Counted from the first letter of the stretch, positions 38,859 through 48,671 are shown. The stretch is 64,000 nt of DNA from Luteimonas padinae (GCF_014652935.1 NZ_BMZT01000005.1:186001-250000), one strand, 5' to 3'. Made by a program: numbers and translations. The notes: a model not told the origin generated them from the letters alone.

Positions 38859-39995
38859 TCAGGGATGCGAACGCACCAGGCCGTCGATGCCGACGCTGGA
38901 CTTCACCCGCGCCTTGAGCTGGTCGGCCTCGGCACGCGTCACCACCGGGCCGGCCTTGACGCGGGTGAGCGCGCCCTTGTCGGTCTGCACGGTCTCGGTG
39001 AAGGCGGTGATGCCGGCCGCGCGCAGGCGGTCGCGCAGCGCGGTGGCATCGGCGGCGCTGCCGAAGGCGCCCAGCTGCACCGCGAAGCCGGTGCCCGCCG
39101 CCCCGGAAGGCGCCGCGGGCGCAGGCGTGGGCGTGGAGGCCGCGGGCTCCGGGGGCGTCGCGGCAGGCGCGGGCCCGGTCGTCGCAGTGCGCGCGGCCGT
39201 GGTGCCGCCGGACGCGGGGGCCGCGGCATCGAGCGCGACCACGGTGGCCTGCGCGCGCGAACCGATGCTTCCGGCGCGCACCCGCGCCGCTTCGGCATGG
39301 GCGCGGGTGGCATACGGGCCGATGCGCACGCGCCAGGCGTCGCGTCCGCCAACGCGGGTTTCTTCGACGTACGCGGGCAGGTTCTCCTGGCGCAGGCGCG
39401 TGACCACGGTACCGGCGTCGCCGCGGCTGCCGTAGGCACCGAAGTTCACCGCGTAGTCGCCGCCGGCGGTCGCGGGCGGAAGGCGCGGCGCGGGCTGCGC
39501 CGCAGGTTCCGGTTTGGCAGGTTCAGGCTTGGCGGGCTCCGGCTTCGCCGCCTCGGCCGCGGCCAGCCTGGCCTGTGCGGCGGCCGCTTCGCGCGCTGCA
39601 GCGGCGGCGTCTGCCGCACGGGTGTCCGCGGGCATCGGTGCCGGTAGCGGCTGCGCCACCGCAGCGGTGTCCTGCAGCGGTGCGGTCTCGACGCCGGACG
39701 CGAGGTCGGCGGCGTCCTCGGAGACGACGTCGCCCGCGGGCTGCGCGGTCGCCGTGTCCACGGTCGCCAGGCTGCCATCGTCGGCCAGCAGGCCGGAGCT
39801 GCCGGTCGCCGCCGGCGCGACCAGCGGCAGGTCACGGGTGACGTAGTCGCCGGAGGGCGCGTCGGGCACCTGCATCGACAGGTCCGACACGCCGCTGTCG
39901 GGCGCCGGGCCCTGCACCAGCATCGGCAGGAAGATCACGGCCAGGGCGATCAGTACCGCGGCGCCGATGAGGCGCTGTTTCAGTCCGGAATCCAT
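38859..39995 (-). CDS. dedD: DedD-like SPOR-domain membrane protein
   Basis: 378 residues with an N-terminal membrane anchor (LIGAAVLIALAVIFLPMLV) and a long Ala/Pro-rich periplasmic linker containing KPEPAKPEPAKPEPA. It has two SPOR domains, at about 180-250 (YAVNFGAYGSRGDAGTVVTR) and 300-378 (FAVQLGAFGSAADATALRDR). SPOR domains bind denuded septal peptidoglycan, so it probably acts at division sites. E. coli DedD has one SPOR domain; two are seen here. Confidence 0.88.
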   Translation of the reverse strand: MDSGLKQRLIGAAVLIALAVIFLPMLVQGPAPDSGVSDLSMQVPDAPSGDYVTRDLPLVAPAATGSSGLLADDGSLATVDTATAQPAGDVVSEDAADLASGVETAPLQDTAAVAQPLPAPMPADTRAADAAAAAREAAAAQARLAAAEAAKPEPAKPEPAKPEPAAQPAPRLPPATAGGDYAVNFGAYGSRGDAGTVVTRLRQENLPAYVEETRVGGRDAWRVRIGPYATRAHAEAARVRAGSIGSRAQATVVALDAAAPASGGTTAARTATTGPAPAATPPEPAASTPTPAPAAPSGAAGTGFAVQLGAFGSAADATALRDRLRAAGITAFTETVQTDKGALTRVKAGPVVTRAEADQLKARVKSSVGIDGLVRSHP

Positions 39996-40024
39996 GGGCG
40001 CTCGGGCAGCGGGAAGGCCGGGGA

Positions 40025-40030
40025 ATTATA
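40025..40030 (-). promoter_or_regulatory. -10 box for dedD, overlapping the folC stop
   Basis: TATAAT on the minus strand, 30 bases before the dedD ATG; its middle bases are the folC TAA stop. Confidence 0.45.
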
Positions 40031-41327
40031 CGGCCGCGTCAGCCGCGGCTTCTGAACCTGCGGCAGCCAGCCACGCCAGCGTCGCGCCGGCGACGTGGAA
40101 CGAGCCGAAGGCGAGCACGCGCCCGCCGGGGCCGGCATCGGCCAGCGCCGCCGCCAGCGCAGCGTCCACGTCGCGATGGCGCGCTGCATCGGCCGCGGTG
40201 GTCCCGGCGAGCGCGTCAGCCAGCGCATCCGCATCGCGGCCGCGGCTGCCGGCCGCGGTGGTCCCGGCCAGGTGCCAGGCGTCCACGCCGTCGGCAAGCG
40301 CCGCGACCACGCCGGCCGCGTCCTTGTCCGCCAGCGCGCCGTACACGGCCACCGTGCGCGCGGGCGCCGCGTCGCGCAGCCAGTCGGCCAGCGCGCGCGC
40401 CGCCTGCGGGTTGTGCCCGACGTCGACCAGCACCTCGACGCCGGCGCGCTCGAAGCGCTGCAGCCGCCCCGGCACCCGCGCCGCAGCCACGCCGCGCGCC
40501 CAGGCGCCATCGTCGATCTCCAGGTCCAGCGCGCGCAGGGCCGCGATCGCCGCGGCGGCGTTGCGCAGCTGCGCGGGCGCCGCCAGGCCGGGCAGCGGCA
40601 GCGCCAGCTCGAAGCCGGGCTCGCGCCACCACCAGCCATCGCCGCGCTCGTCGCGGCCGAAGCGGTAGTCGCTGCCGGCCCGGATCGCCGAGGCGCCGAT
40701 CGCGTAGGCGTGGCCGAGCACGCTCGACGGCGGATCGTCCTCGCCCAGCACCAGCGGCGTCCAGGCGCGGGCGATGCCGGCCTTCTCGACGCCGATGGCC
40801 TCGCGGTCGTGGCCCAGCCAGTCCTGGTGGTCGAGGTCGACGGTGGTGATCACCGCGACGTCGGGATCGACCAGGTTGACCGCATCCAGTCGCCCGCCGA
40901 GCCCGACCTCGAGCACCGCGAGGTCGAGGTCCGCGCGCGCGAACAGCCACAGCGCGGCGAGCGTTCCGTACTCGAAATACGTCAGCGAGGTGTCGCCGCG
41001 CGCGGCCTCGACCGCCTCGAAAGCCTCGACCAGCGCGGCATCGCCGGCGTCGGCGCCGTCGATGCGCACGCGCTCGTTGTAGGCCAGCAGGTGCGGCGAG
41101 GTATACGCGCCCACGCGCAGGCCGGAGGCGGCGGCGATGGCCTCGATGAAGGCCACCGTCGAGCCCTTGCCGTTGCTGCCGGCCACCGTGGCCACGAAGC
41201 GCGCGGGCCGGCCGAGGCCGAGCCGCGCGGCGACCTCGCCCACGCGCGCCAGCCCAAGCTCGACCTCGCGCGGATGCCGGCCCTCGATGTCGACGAGCCA
41301 GTCCTTCAGGGTTCTCGATGTCGCCAT
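40026..41327 (-). CDS. folC: Folylpolyglutamate/dihydrofolate synthase
   Basis: Adds glutamate to dihydropteroate and to folates; 433 residues of the Mur-ligase superfamily. The P-loop is VAGSNGKGSTVAFIEAI (about 48-64), then YTSPHLLAYNERVRIDG, TYFEYGTLAALWLF, VLEVGLGGRLDAVN and DHQDWLGHDREAIG. The C-terminal domain has VLVDVGHNPQAARALAD. The last 60 residues are unusually alanine-rich. It starts 4 bases after the histidine phosphatase gene, consistent with co-transcription. Confidence 0.95.
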   Translation of the reverse strand: MATSRTLKDWLVDIEGRHPREVELGLARVGEVAARLGLGRPARFVATVAGSNGKGSTVAFIEAIAAASGLRVGAYTSPHLLAYNERVRIDGADAGDAALVEAFEAVEAARGDTSLTYFEYGTLAALWLFARADLDLAVLEVGLGGRLDAVNLVDPDVAVITTVDLDHQDWLGHDREAIGVEKAGIARAWTPLVLGEDDPPSSVLGHAYAIGASAIRAGSDYRFGRDERGDGWWWREPGFELALPLPGLAAPAQLRNAAAAIAALRALDLEIDDGAWARGVAAARVPGRLQRFERAGVEVLVDVGHNPQAARALADWLRDAAPARTVAVYGALADKDAAGVVAALADGVDAWHLAGTTAAGSRGRDADALADALAGTTAADAARHRDVDAALAAALADAGPGGRVLAFGSFHVAGATLAWLAAAGSEAAADAAV

Positions 41328-41330
41328 GGT

Positions 41331-41975
41331 TCAGAGCGCCCGGTGCACCGCTTCGCCGAACAGCAGGGTGTGGTGCGCGCAGTCGTTCAGCCGCAGCACC
41401 TCCAGATGCTGCGGGTCGGGACCTTCCAGCAGGTTGAGCGTCGCCGGCGCCTGCCGGAACGTCCACAGCCGGAACAGCGGCAGCCCCAGCACGCGGCACA
41501 GCAGCACGCGGTTGACCGCGTCGTGCGAGACCACCAGCAGCGTGTCCTCGGGACCCAGTCCTTCGCAGGCGGCCGCGAACGCCGGCCATGCCCGTTCCAG
41601 CACCTGCTTCAGCGATTCGCCGCCCGGCATCTGCACCTTGTCCGGGGTGTCGCGCCAGGCGGCCAGGCGCTCCGGGTCGGACTCGCGGATCTCGCTGGCG
41701 AGCTTGCCTTCCCAGGTCCCGTGGGCGATCTCCATCAGGCCCTGGTCGACTTCGAGCATATCCGCGCGCGCCTCGCCGAGCGCCAGGCGCGCGGTGTCGT
41801 AGGCGCGCGCCAGCGGCGAGGCCACGGCGCGGTCGATGCGCACGTCGTGCAGGCGCTCGCCCAGGCGCAGCGCCTGTTTGGCGCCGGTGTCCGAGAGCGG
41901 GATGTCCTCCTGCCCCTGGTAGCGGCCGGCGCGGTTCCACTCCGTCTCGCCGTGGCGGGCGAGCAGGATCCTCAC
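41331..41975 (-). CDS. Histidine phosphatase family protein
   Basis: 214 residues of the phosphoglycerate mutase-like family. A GTG start gives VRILLARHGETEWNRAGR with the RHG nucleophile at about His8, then SDTGAKQALRLGERL, the second Arg in ASPLARAYDTARLA, the proton donor region EIAHGTWEGK, and the second His in LLVVSHDAVNRVLL. Relatives include cobalamin-pathway and general phosphatases; no cobalamin genes are nearby, so the substrate is open. The start overlaps the S46 peptidase stop (GTGA). Confidence 0.9.
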   Translation of the reverse strand: MRILLARHGETEWNRAGRYQGQEDIPLSDTGAKQALRLGERLHDVRIDRAVASPLARAYDTARLALGEARADMLEVDQGLMEIAHGTWEGKLASEIRESDPERLAAWRDTPDKVQMPGGESLKQVLERAWPAFAAACEGLGPEDTLLVVSHDAVNRVLLCRVLGLPLFRLWTFRQAPATLNLLEGPDPQHLEVLRLNDCAHHTLLFGEAVHRAL

Positions 41976-44149
41976 CGCTTCGGCTCCAGCCCCAGTTCGG
42001 CCAGCACGCGCGGCGCCGGATAGACCTCCTGCATGATCCAGCGCATGTAGCGCTGGTCGACCGAGATCATGCGCGTCATCACCGGGTCGAACACCCAGTT
42101 CGAGGCCACCGATTCCCAGTTGCCGTCGAAGGCCAGGCCGACCAGCTTGCCGCGGGCGTCGAGCACCGGCGAGCCGGAGTTGCCGCCGGTGATGTCGAGG
42201 TCGGCGAGGAAGTTCACCGGCACCGACTTCAGGCGGCGGTCCTGCAGGCCACCGTAGCGCTTGGCGGCCACGGCATCGAGCAGCGCCCTGGGCGCGTCGA
42301 ACGGATCCTCGCCGGTGTCCTTGGCAGGAATCTCCTCGAGCACGGTGAAAGCCTTCTGCGGCGTGCCGTCGAGCTTGGTGTAGGGCTTGACGTTGCCGAA
42401 GGTGATGCGCAGCGAGGAGTTGGCGTCCGGGTAGACGAACTCGCCCTTGCTGGCCTTGTAGTCGGCCACGGCCTGCAGGTAGACCGGGCGCGCCAGCAGC
42501 GCGTCGCCGGCGCGCGCCTTGCGCTCGGCCTCCTGCGCCAACAGGGTCGGCATCACCGCCACCGCGTAGCGGATTGCCGGGTCCTTGCTGGACTCGTAGG
42601 CCTGGCGATCGGCGCGCAGCCACTTCAGCCGCGCGTCGGTGCCGTCGGCCAGCTCGCTGCGACCGAGGCGGTCGAGCGCGCCGTCGATGGCCTTGTCGCC
42701 GGTGCCACCGAGCCACGTGTCCAGGGCTTCGATGCGCTGGCCTTCCGGCAGCTTCACGTACTCGTCCAGCCAGTAGCGCTGCAGGCCGCGGTCCATCTCC
42801 CGCACGTAGCGGCGCTCCATCTGGCGCACGGCGCCCTCCAGCGTCGGCACGTCGCGCTCCTGGTAGCCCTGCTCGCGCTCGGCGTCGGGCTTCTCGCGCT
42901 CGATCGCCAGGCGGTAGCCGCGGATGGCGGCCGACAGCACGCCGGTGCCGTTGAACTGGCTGAACACCAGGTCGCGGTCGCGGGTGGCGCGGCTGGCCTG
43001 GTTGAGCTCGAGCAGCTTCGCGTGCGCGTCGAGCACCGGCTGGCCGGCCTCGCCCTGTTCGCGCGCCCAGGCCAGCACCGCGGCTTCCTGCGCTTGCTTG
43101 GTGGCCATGGCGTTGGTGCGCTGGAAGCCCGCAAGCTGGCTGTCGTAGTTCTTGTAGACGTTCTCCCAGCCGCGCATGGTGCTGGCGTACTTCACCTCGA
43201 TGTCCGGGTTGGCCTTGCCGGCCTCGGCCACCATCTTCTGCATCGCCTTGTAGTGGCGGACGATGGTCGGGTACTGCCAGTCCTGGGTGTCCTGGAACTC
43301 GCTGGCCAGCGCATAGCGCGCGGTGCGGCCCGGGTAGCCGGCCACCATCACGAAGTCGCCCTCGCGCAGCGGTTCGTCGGCGAAACGCAGCCACTGCTTC
43401 GGCTGGTAGGGCACGTTGTCTTCCGCGAACGGCGCCGGCTTGCCGTCCTTGCCGACGTAGGCGCGATAGAAGGCGAAGTCGCCGGTGTGGCGCGGCCACA
43501 TCCAGTTGTCGACCTCGCCGCCGTAGGCGCCGACGCTGCCCTGCGGGGCGTAGACCAGGCGCACGTCCTGGATCTCGAGGTTCCTGAAGAGGCGATAGGT
43601 GTTGCCGCCGGCGAAGCTGTACAGGCGGCAGCGATAGCCGGCCTCGGCCTCGCACGCAGCGACCAGCGACTTCTCGATCGCGTCGAGCGCGTTGGTGCGG
43701 CCGAGCGCGTCCGGCGCCGCGGCCACGGCCGCCTGCACGCGGTCGGTCACGTCCTCGATCGACTCCAGCGCGTAGATGCGCGAGGTCGGGCCGGCGCTGA
43801 TCTCGTCGCCGATGGCCGCGGCATAGAAGCCGTCGCGCATCAGGTTGTTCTCGGGCGTCGAGTTCAGCTGGATGGCGCCGTACGCGCAGTGGTGGTTCGT
43901 GGCGACCAGGCCCTGCGGCGAGACGAAGCTCGCGGTGCACCCGCCGAGCGAGACCACCGCGCCCAGCGGGTCGCCGGTGAGGTCGGCCAGCTGCTCGGGC
44001 TTCAGCTTCAGGCCGGCGCGCTTGAGCGGCTGGGAGATCTCCGGAAGCTGCTGCGGCACCCACATGCCCTCGCCCGCGTGCGCGGGGGCGGGGCTGGCGA
44101 TGGCGGCCACGAAGGCGGCCGCGGCGGTGGCGAGGACGGTCTTGCCCAT
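41972..44149 (-). CDS. S46 dipeptidyl-peptidase, DPP7-like
   Basis: Periplasmic serine exopeptidase that releases N-terminal dipeptides; 725 residues with a signal peptide (MGKTVLATAAAAFVAAIASP). The chymotrypsin-like catalytic His is in LVATNHHCAYGAIQ (about 86) and the nucleophile Ser658 in GGNSGSPV. The residue 18 positions after the serine, which sets substrate preference in the family, is Gly (LAFDGNWES), as in DPP7 enzymes that prefer hydrophobic residues. It is paired with a second S46 gene 49 bases upstream and coupled to the phosphatase gene downstream. Confidence 0.94.
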   Translation of the reverse strand: MGKTVLATAAAAFVAAIASPAPAHAGEGMWVPQQLPEISQPLKRAGLKLKPEQLADLTGDPLGAVVSLGGCTASFVSPQGLVATNHHCAYGAIQLNSTPENNLMRDGFYAAAIGDEISAGPTSRIYALESIEDVTDRVQAAVAAAPDALGRTNALDAIEKSLVAACEAEAGYRCRLYSFAGGNTYRLFRNLEIQDVRLVYAPQGSVGAYGGEVDNWMWPRHTGDFAFYRAYVGKDGKPAPFAEDNVPYQPKQWLRFADEPLREGDFVMVAGYPGRTARYALASEFQDTQDWQYPTIVRHYKAMQKMVAEAGKANPDIEVKYASTMRGWENVYKNYDSQLAGFQRTNAMATKQAQEAAVLAWAREQGEAGQPVLDAHAKLLELNQASRATRDRDLVFSQFNGTGVLSAAIRGYRLAIEREKPDAEREQGYQERDVPTLEGAVRQMERRYVREMDRGLQRYWLDEYVKLPEGQRIEALDTWLGGTGDKAIDGALDRLGRSELADGTDARLKWLRADRQAYESSKDPAIRYAVAVMPTLLAQEAERKARAGDALLARPVYLQAVADYKASKGEFVYPDANSSLRITFGNVKPYTKLDGTPQKAFTVLEEIPAKDTGEDPFDAPRALLDAVAAKRYGGLQDRRLKSVPVNFLADLDITGGNSGSPVLDARGKLVGLAFDGNWESVASNWVFDPVMTRMISVDQRYMRWIMQEVYPAPRVLAELGLEPKR

Positions 44150-44195
44150 GTTGGTTTCCTGGTGCGGTGTGGAAAGGGGTCGAACGGATGGAGCG

Positions 44196-44201
44196 AGTCT
44201 A
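44196..44201 (-). promoter_or_regulatory. -10-like box between the S46 genes
   Basis: TAGACT on the minus strand overlaps the stop of the upstream S46 gene and lies 46 bases before the downstream one. It could allow separate expression of the second peptidase. Confidence 0.3.
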
Positions 44202-46400
44202 GCGGCCCGCGGCGGGGGCCGGCGCCGGGCCGCGGTCGGCGCCGTCGAGCGGGAGCCCCATCTCGGCCAGCAGCTGCGGCGCCGGGTACACGCGCGCCAT
44301 GATCCAGCGCATGTAGCGGGCATCGACGTGGATCGCGCGCTTGTAGCGCGGGTCGAACTTCCAGCTGGCGCTGACCGCCTCCCAGTTGCTGTCGAAGTTC
44401 AGGCCGATCAGCCGGCCGCGGGCATCCATCACCGGCGAGCCGGAGTTGCCGCCGGTGGTGTCGAGATTGGTGAGGAAGTTGACGGTCTGGGTGCCCAGGC
44501 CGGGATCGGCCGTGGCGCCGAAGTCGCGACGCGCGATCGCGTCGAGCAGCGGACCGGGCGCGTCGAAGGGCGCGACGCCGGTGTGCTTCTCGACGATGCC
44601 TTCGACCGTGGTCAGCGGCGCCCAGCTGACCGCGTCGCGCGGCTGCAGGCTTTCGATGCGGCCGTAGCTCACCCGCAGCGTCGAGTTGGCATCGGGGTAG
44701 ACCGCCCTGCCCTCGCTGCGGGCATGGCCGATCATCCCGCGCATGTAGGCCGGGCGCAGGCGCAGCAGTTCGCCGGCGCGCGCCTTGTCGGCGTCCTCGA
44801 AGCGCAGCACCGCCTGCTGCAGCCTGGCGGCGGCGCGCATCAGCGGGTCGGTCGATGCCTGCACCTCGGCCGGCGCGGCGGCCAGCAGGCGCAGGCGCTC
44901 GTCTTCGGAGGCCAGCGCGGTGTCCGCATACAGCGATTCGAGCGCCGCATCGGTGGCCGCGGCGTCGGTGCCGAACACCTGCTCGATCTCCGGCACCCGC
45001 TGGTCGGCCGGCAGCGCGCGGTGGCGCGCCAGCAGTTCGGCCAGGATCGCGCGCTCCACCTCCGGCGCGTAGCGACGCTGGGCCTGGCGCAGGGCGGCTT
45101 CGATGCGGGCCTCGTCGCGCAGCTGGTAGCCGCCCTCGCGCTCGGCGTCGGGCTTGCCGCGCTCCAGCGCCAGGCGCTGCAGGCGCATCGCGCTGCCCAG
45201 CAGCTGGGTCTGCGCCTGCATCAGGGCGAACAGCTGGTCGCGCTCGCGGGTGGCGCGCGCGGAGGCGATCACCTCCGACGCGGCGTCGATGTCGGCGCGC
45301 GTCGCGGCCGCGTCCGGTTGTCCCGCGAGCCAGGCCGACATCGCGGCTTCCTGCCGGCGGCGCTCGGCCACCGCGTCGCTGCGACGCAGGCCGTCGAGCT
45401 CACCCTGCGCGCGCTTGAGCGTGTTCTTCAGGCTGGCGACCTGGGCGGCATAGCGCACTTCGGCGTCGGCGCTGCCGGCCGAGCCGCGCTCGATCGCCGC
45501 CAGCAGCGCGGTCATCAGCTCCACGCGCGAAGGCAGCTGCCACTCCACCTGGTCGGCGAACTCGGCGGCGCTGCGGTGGCGGAAGGTGCGGCCGGGATAG
45601 CCGGCCAGCATGGCGAAGTCGCCCTCGGCCAGCGGATCGGTCGACACCGTCAGCCACGCGGCCGGCTTGAACGGCACGTTGTCCGGCGAGAACGCCGCGG
45701 GCCTGCCGTCCGGCCCGACGTAGGCGCGATAGAAGGTGAAGTCGCCGCTGTGGCGCGGCCACATGAAGTTGTCGATCTCGTCGCCGTAGCTGCCGATGGC
45801 GTCCGGCGGCGCGTACGCCAGGCGCACGTCGCGGATCTCGAGCTGGCGCACCAGGTGGAAGTCGGTGCCGTAGTACATGTCGACCACGCTGCAGCGGTAG
45901 CCGGGCGCTTCGGCTTCGCACTCGGCGACGGCGGCCTTGGAGGCGGCCTCGACGGCGTCGTGGTAGGCGCGGCCCGTCGTTCCGCGGGCATCGGCCAGGA
46001 TGCGGTCGGTGATGCGCTCGAAGCGGTCGGTCACCAGCACCCGGGCGCCCGGGCCGGCGGAGAGCTCGTCGGCCATCGTCGCGGCATTGAAGCCGTCGTC
46101 GATGAGGTTGTTCTCCGGCGTCGAATTCAGCTGGATCGCGCCGTGCGCGCAGTGGTGGTTGGTCACCACCAGCCCCTGCGGCGAGACGAAGCTCGCGGTG
46201 CAGCCGCCCAGCGAGACCACGGCGCTCATCGGCGGCTTCGACAGGTCGGACAGGCTCCCGGGATCGCCCTGGAAGCCCGAGTCGCGCATCGCCGATTCGA
46301 CCTCGGGCAGCTGGGACGGCAGCCACATGCCTTCATCGGCAACGACGGGGGCGGACAGCAGGAGGGCGGCAAGGGCGGCGGCGACGGGACTCGGGCGCAT
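44199..46400 (-). CDS. S46 dipeptidyl-peptidase, variant specificity residue
   Basis: Second S46 enzyme, 733 residues, signal peptide MRPSPVAAALAALLLSAPVVA. Catalytic His is in LVVTNHHCAHGAIQ and Ser653 in GGNSGSPV. The specificity position 18 residues on is Ser (LNFDSNWEA), not the Gly of DPP7 or the Arg of DPP11, so its substrate range probably differs from its neighbour. The middle helical domain is strongly diverged between the two genes. The C-terminus has a Pro/Ala tail (RGPAPAPAAGR). The promoter is not identified. Confidence 0.94.
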   Translation of the reverse strand: MRPSPVAAALAALLLSAPVVADEGMWLPSQLPEVESAMRDSGFQGDPGSLSDLSKPPMSAVVSLGGCTASFVSPQGLVVTNHHCAHGAIQLNSTPENNLIDDGFNAATMADELSAGPGARVLVTDRFERITDRILADARGTTGRAYHDAVEAASKAAVAECEAEAPGYRCSVVDMYYGTDFHLVRQLEIRDVRLAYAPPDAIGSYGDEIDNFMWPRHSGDFTFYRAYVGPDGRPAAFSPDNVPFKPAAWLTVSTDPLAEGDFAMLAGYPGRTFRHRSAAEFADQVEWQLPSRVELMTALLAAIERGSAGSADAEVRYAAQVASLKNTLKRAQGELDGLRRSDAVAERRRQEAAMSAWLAGQPDAAATRADIDAASEVIASARATRERDQLFALMQAQTQLLGSAMRLQRLALERGKPDAEREGGYQLRDEARIEAALRQAQRRYAPEVERAILAELLARHRALPADQRVPEIEQVFGTDAAATDAALESLYADTALASEDERLRLLAAAPAEVQASTDPLMRAAARLQQAVLRFEDADKARAGELLRLRPAYMRGMIGHARSEGRAVYPDANSTLRVSYGRIESLQPRDAVSWAPLTTVEGIVEKHTGVAPFDAPGPLLDAIARRDFGATADPGLGTQTVNFLTNLDTTGGNSGSPVMDARGRLIGLNFDSNWEAVSASWKFDPRYKRAIHVDARYMRWIMARVYPAPQLLAEMGLPLDGADRGPAPAPAAGR

Positions 46401-46500
46401 GGCGTTCCGGTTGGGCTGGACAGCCCGCGACCATAGGCCGGCGCGCCGGGCGGACGCAAATGCCGGGGGTCACGGCCACGGGCACGGCCCCGGCCGGCGG

Positions 46501-46506
46501 TACAAT
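46501..46506 (+). promoter_or_regulatory. -10 box for tdh
   Basis: TACAAT, 33 bases before the tdh start codon, in the spacer divergent from the S46 genes. No convincing -35 box. Confidence 0.45.
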
Positions 46507-46538
46507 CACGGTTTTCGACCCACCTGACCGGCCCGCCC

Positions 46539-47597
46539 ATGTCGCAGCTCCAGCAGTCCCCCCTCCCGACCACCATGAAGGCGCTGGTCAAGCGCGAGCT
46601 CGCCAAGGGCATCTGGATGGAAGAGGTCCCCGTCCCCGAGCCCGGCGCGAACGAGGTCCTGATCCGCCTCGAGAAGACCGCCATCTGCGGCACCGACCTG
46701 CACATCTACCTCTGGGACGAGTGGGCGCAGCGCACCATCCCGCAGGGCCTGACCATCGGCCACGAATTCGTGGGCCGGGTGGTGAAGCTGGGCCCGGGCG
46801 CGACCGGCTACGAGATCGGCCAGCGCGTTTCGGCCGAAGGCCACATCGTCTGCGGCCAGTGCCGCAACTGCCGCGCCGGCAAGCAGCATCTGTGCCCGAA
46901 CACGGTCGGCATCGGCGTCAACCGCAACGGGGCGTTTGCCGAGTACATCGTGATGCCGGCCAGCAACCTGTGGCCGATCCCCGACCAGATCCCGAGCGAG
47001 CTGGCCGCGTTCTTCGACCCCTACGGCAACGCCGCGCACTGCGCGCTGGAGTTCGACGTGGTCGGCGAGGACGTGCTGATCACCGGCGCCGGCCCGATCG
47101 GCGTGATGGCCGCCGGCATCTGCAAGCACATCGGCGCCCGCAACGTGGTGGTCACCGACGTCAACGACTTCCGCCTGAAGCTGGCCGCCGACATGGGCGC
47201 CACGCGCGTGGTCAACGTCAGCAAGACCTCGGTCAAGGACGTGATGTCCGAGCTGCACATGGACGGCTTCGACGTCGGCCTGGAAATGAGCGGCAACCCG
47301 GCCGCCTTCAACGACATGCTCGACTGCATGTACCACGGCGGCAAGGTCGCCCTGCTCGGCCTGCTGCCCAAGGGTGCGGGCATCGACTGGGACCGGGTGA
47401 TCTTCAAGGGCCTGACGCTGCACGGCATCTACGGCCGGCGCATGTACGAGACCTGGTACAAGATGACGCAGCTGGTGCTGTCGGGCTTCCCGCTGCACAA
47501 GGTGCTGAGCCACCAGCTGCCGGCGGACGAGTTCCAGAAGGGGTTCGACCTGATGGAAAGCGGCAAGTCGGGCAAGGTCGTCCTCGACTGGCGCTGA
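46539..47597 (+). CDS. tdh: L-threonine 3-dehydrogenase
   Basis: NAD-dependent oxidation of threonine to 2-amino-3-ketobutyrate; 352 residues, zinc medium-chain dehydrogenase. Catalytic zinc ligands are Cys50 ([16 protein letters not shown]) and His75-Glu76 (LTIGHEFVG). The structural zinc cysteines are in [17 protein letters not shown], and the Rossmann motif is [14 protein letters not shown]. The start at [18 protein letters not shown] is about 11 residues longer than the core; an internal ATG is possible. It works with kbl, which lies 1.1 kb downstream. Confidence 0.96.
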   Translation: MSQLQQSPLPTTMKALVKRELAKGIWMEEVPVPEPGANEVLIRLEKTAICGTDLHIYLWDEWAQRTIPQGLTIGHEFVGRVVKLGPGATGYEIGQRVSAEGHIVCGQCRNCRAGKQHLCPNTVGIGVNRNGAFAEYIVMPASNLWPIPDQIPSELAAFFDPYGNAAHCALEFDVVGEDVLITGAGPIGVMAAGICKHIGARNVVVTDVNDFRLKLAADMGATRVVNVSKTSVKDVMSELHMDGFDVGLEMSGNPAAFNDMLDCMYHGGKVALLGLLPKGAGIDWDRVIFKGLTLHGIYGRRMYETWYKMTQLVLSGFPLHKVLSHQLPADEFQKGFDLMESGKSGKVVLDWR

Positions 47598-47665
47598 GCC
47601 ATCCGGCTCACGCCGCGGGCGACTGGCCCTGCCGTCGACAGTCCAGGCATGGGAGGTGGCGCGAC

Positions 47666-48661
47666 GTGTTCAAGCGGTTCTCGATGATGGCGTTGCTGGC
47701 AATGTCCGGGGTCGCGACGGCGGATGACCTGCAATGCCTGGACGTCGAAACGCCGCCTGCACCGGTGTGCGTGTCGACTCCCTACGGGCTGGCATATGCC
47801 GACACCGAAGAAGAAGCCAGACGGGCGGCGGCAGCGCTCGGCGACGCGGCGCAGAAGTACGCACTCCACTTCGCCCGCTCACCGTCGGGCACCCTGGTCC
47901 TGAGTACCGATCTGGACCCGCTGGTCGCCCGGGACCAGGCCCGGGCCCACGGCCTCGATTACGCACAGGTGTGGCTGCCCATTCGTGCAAAGCGCGCCAT
48001 GACCGAGCGCGCGATGCGCCAGGCCAAGGTCGGCCGCACAGCCATCAGCCGAGCACTGGCTGGCGTGGCGGAACAGGAAGCGGTCACGCTGCGTCACGAG
48101 CTCGGCCACGCGATGTATGCCGCGATGTACTGGCCGGACGCGGCGGAGTCGTCGCTGCAGGCGCGATACGGCACGCCGGCTCCGGACTGGCTCGACGAAG
48201 CAGTCGCGATCCTGATGGAGCCGCCTGAAGCCCAGGCCAGGCACCTGGAGTCGTTCATCGCGGCGGCAAAGCAACGGCCACGGACCATCCCCGGCCTGGA
48301 CGACTTTCTCCGGGCGGAGCATCCGGTCCGCTCAGCTGCGCTCGCAACCGCCCTTTCCCGCGGCCCCAAGTCCGGATCGGGCGTGCAGATGATGGTCGCG
48401 GACCCCGGTGCATTTCCCGCCCTCGACAGCTTCTACGGACAATCGTTGCTGGTGGCCCTGTTCCTGGCCGAGACCAGCGGCGACCCGCGCATCCTTGTTC
48501 CGATCAGCGCTGCGATCGCCGGCGGCGACACGTTCGACCAGTGGCTTGCATCAAACGGTGAGGCGCACCGCCTTCCAGGCGACCTGCCCGCGCTGCAGGC
48601 CCTGTGGGACGGCTGGCTGAAAAGCCAGGTGCTGCGTCGGGGCCGCGGCGGCAAACCCTGA
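47666..48661 (+). CDS. Exported gluzincin-type metallopeptidase, unknown family
   Basis: 331 residues from a GTG start that follows a good ribosome binding site (GGGAGG, 9 bases away). The signal peptide is MFKRFSMMALLAMSGVATA. The zinc motif HELGH lies at 144-148 and a probable third ligand Glu178 in PDWLDEAVAILME, the layout of MA-clan peptidases. The mature N-terminus has one cysteine pair (QCLDVETPPAPVC). No named family is recognised. It lies between tdh and kbl, is less GC-rich in places than they are, and kbl has its own -10 box downstream, so it looks like an insertion in a threonine operon. Confidence 0.75.
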   Translation: MFKRFSMMALLAMSGVATADDLQCLDVETPPAPVCVSTPYGLAYADTEEEARRAAAALGDAAQKYALHFARSPSGTLVLSTDLDPLVARDQARAHGLDYAQVWLPIRAKRAMTERAMRQAKVGRTAISRALAGVAEQEAVTLRHELGHAMYAAMYWPDAAESSLQARYGTPAPDWLDEAVAILMEPPEAQARHLESFIAAAKQRPRTIPGLDDFLRAEHPVRSAALATALSRGPKSGSGVQMMVADPGAFPALDSFYGQSLLVALFLAETSGDPRILVPISAAIAGGDTFDQWLASNGEAHRLPGDLPALQALWDGWLKSQVLRRGRGGKP

Positions 48662-48671
48662 AGACGACACG

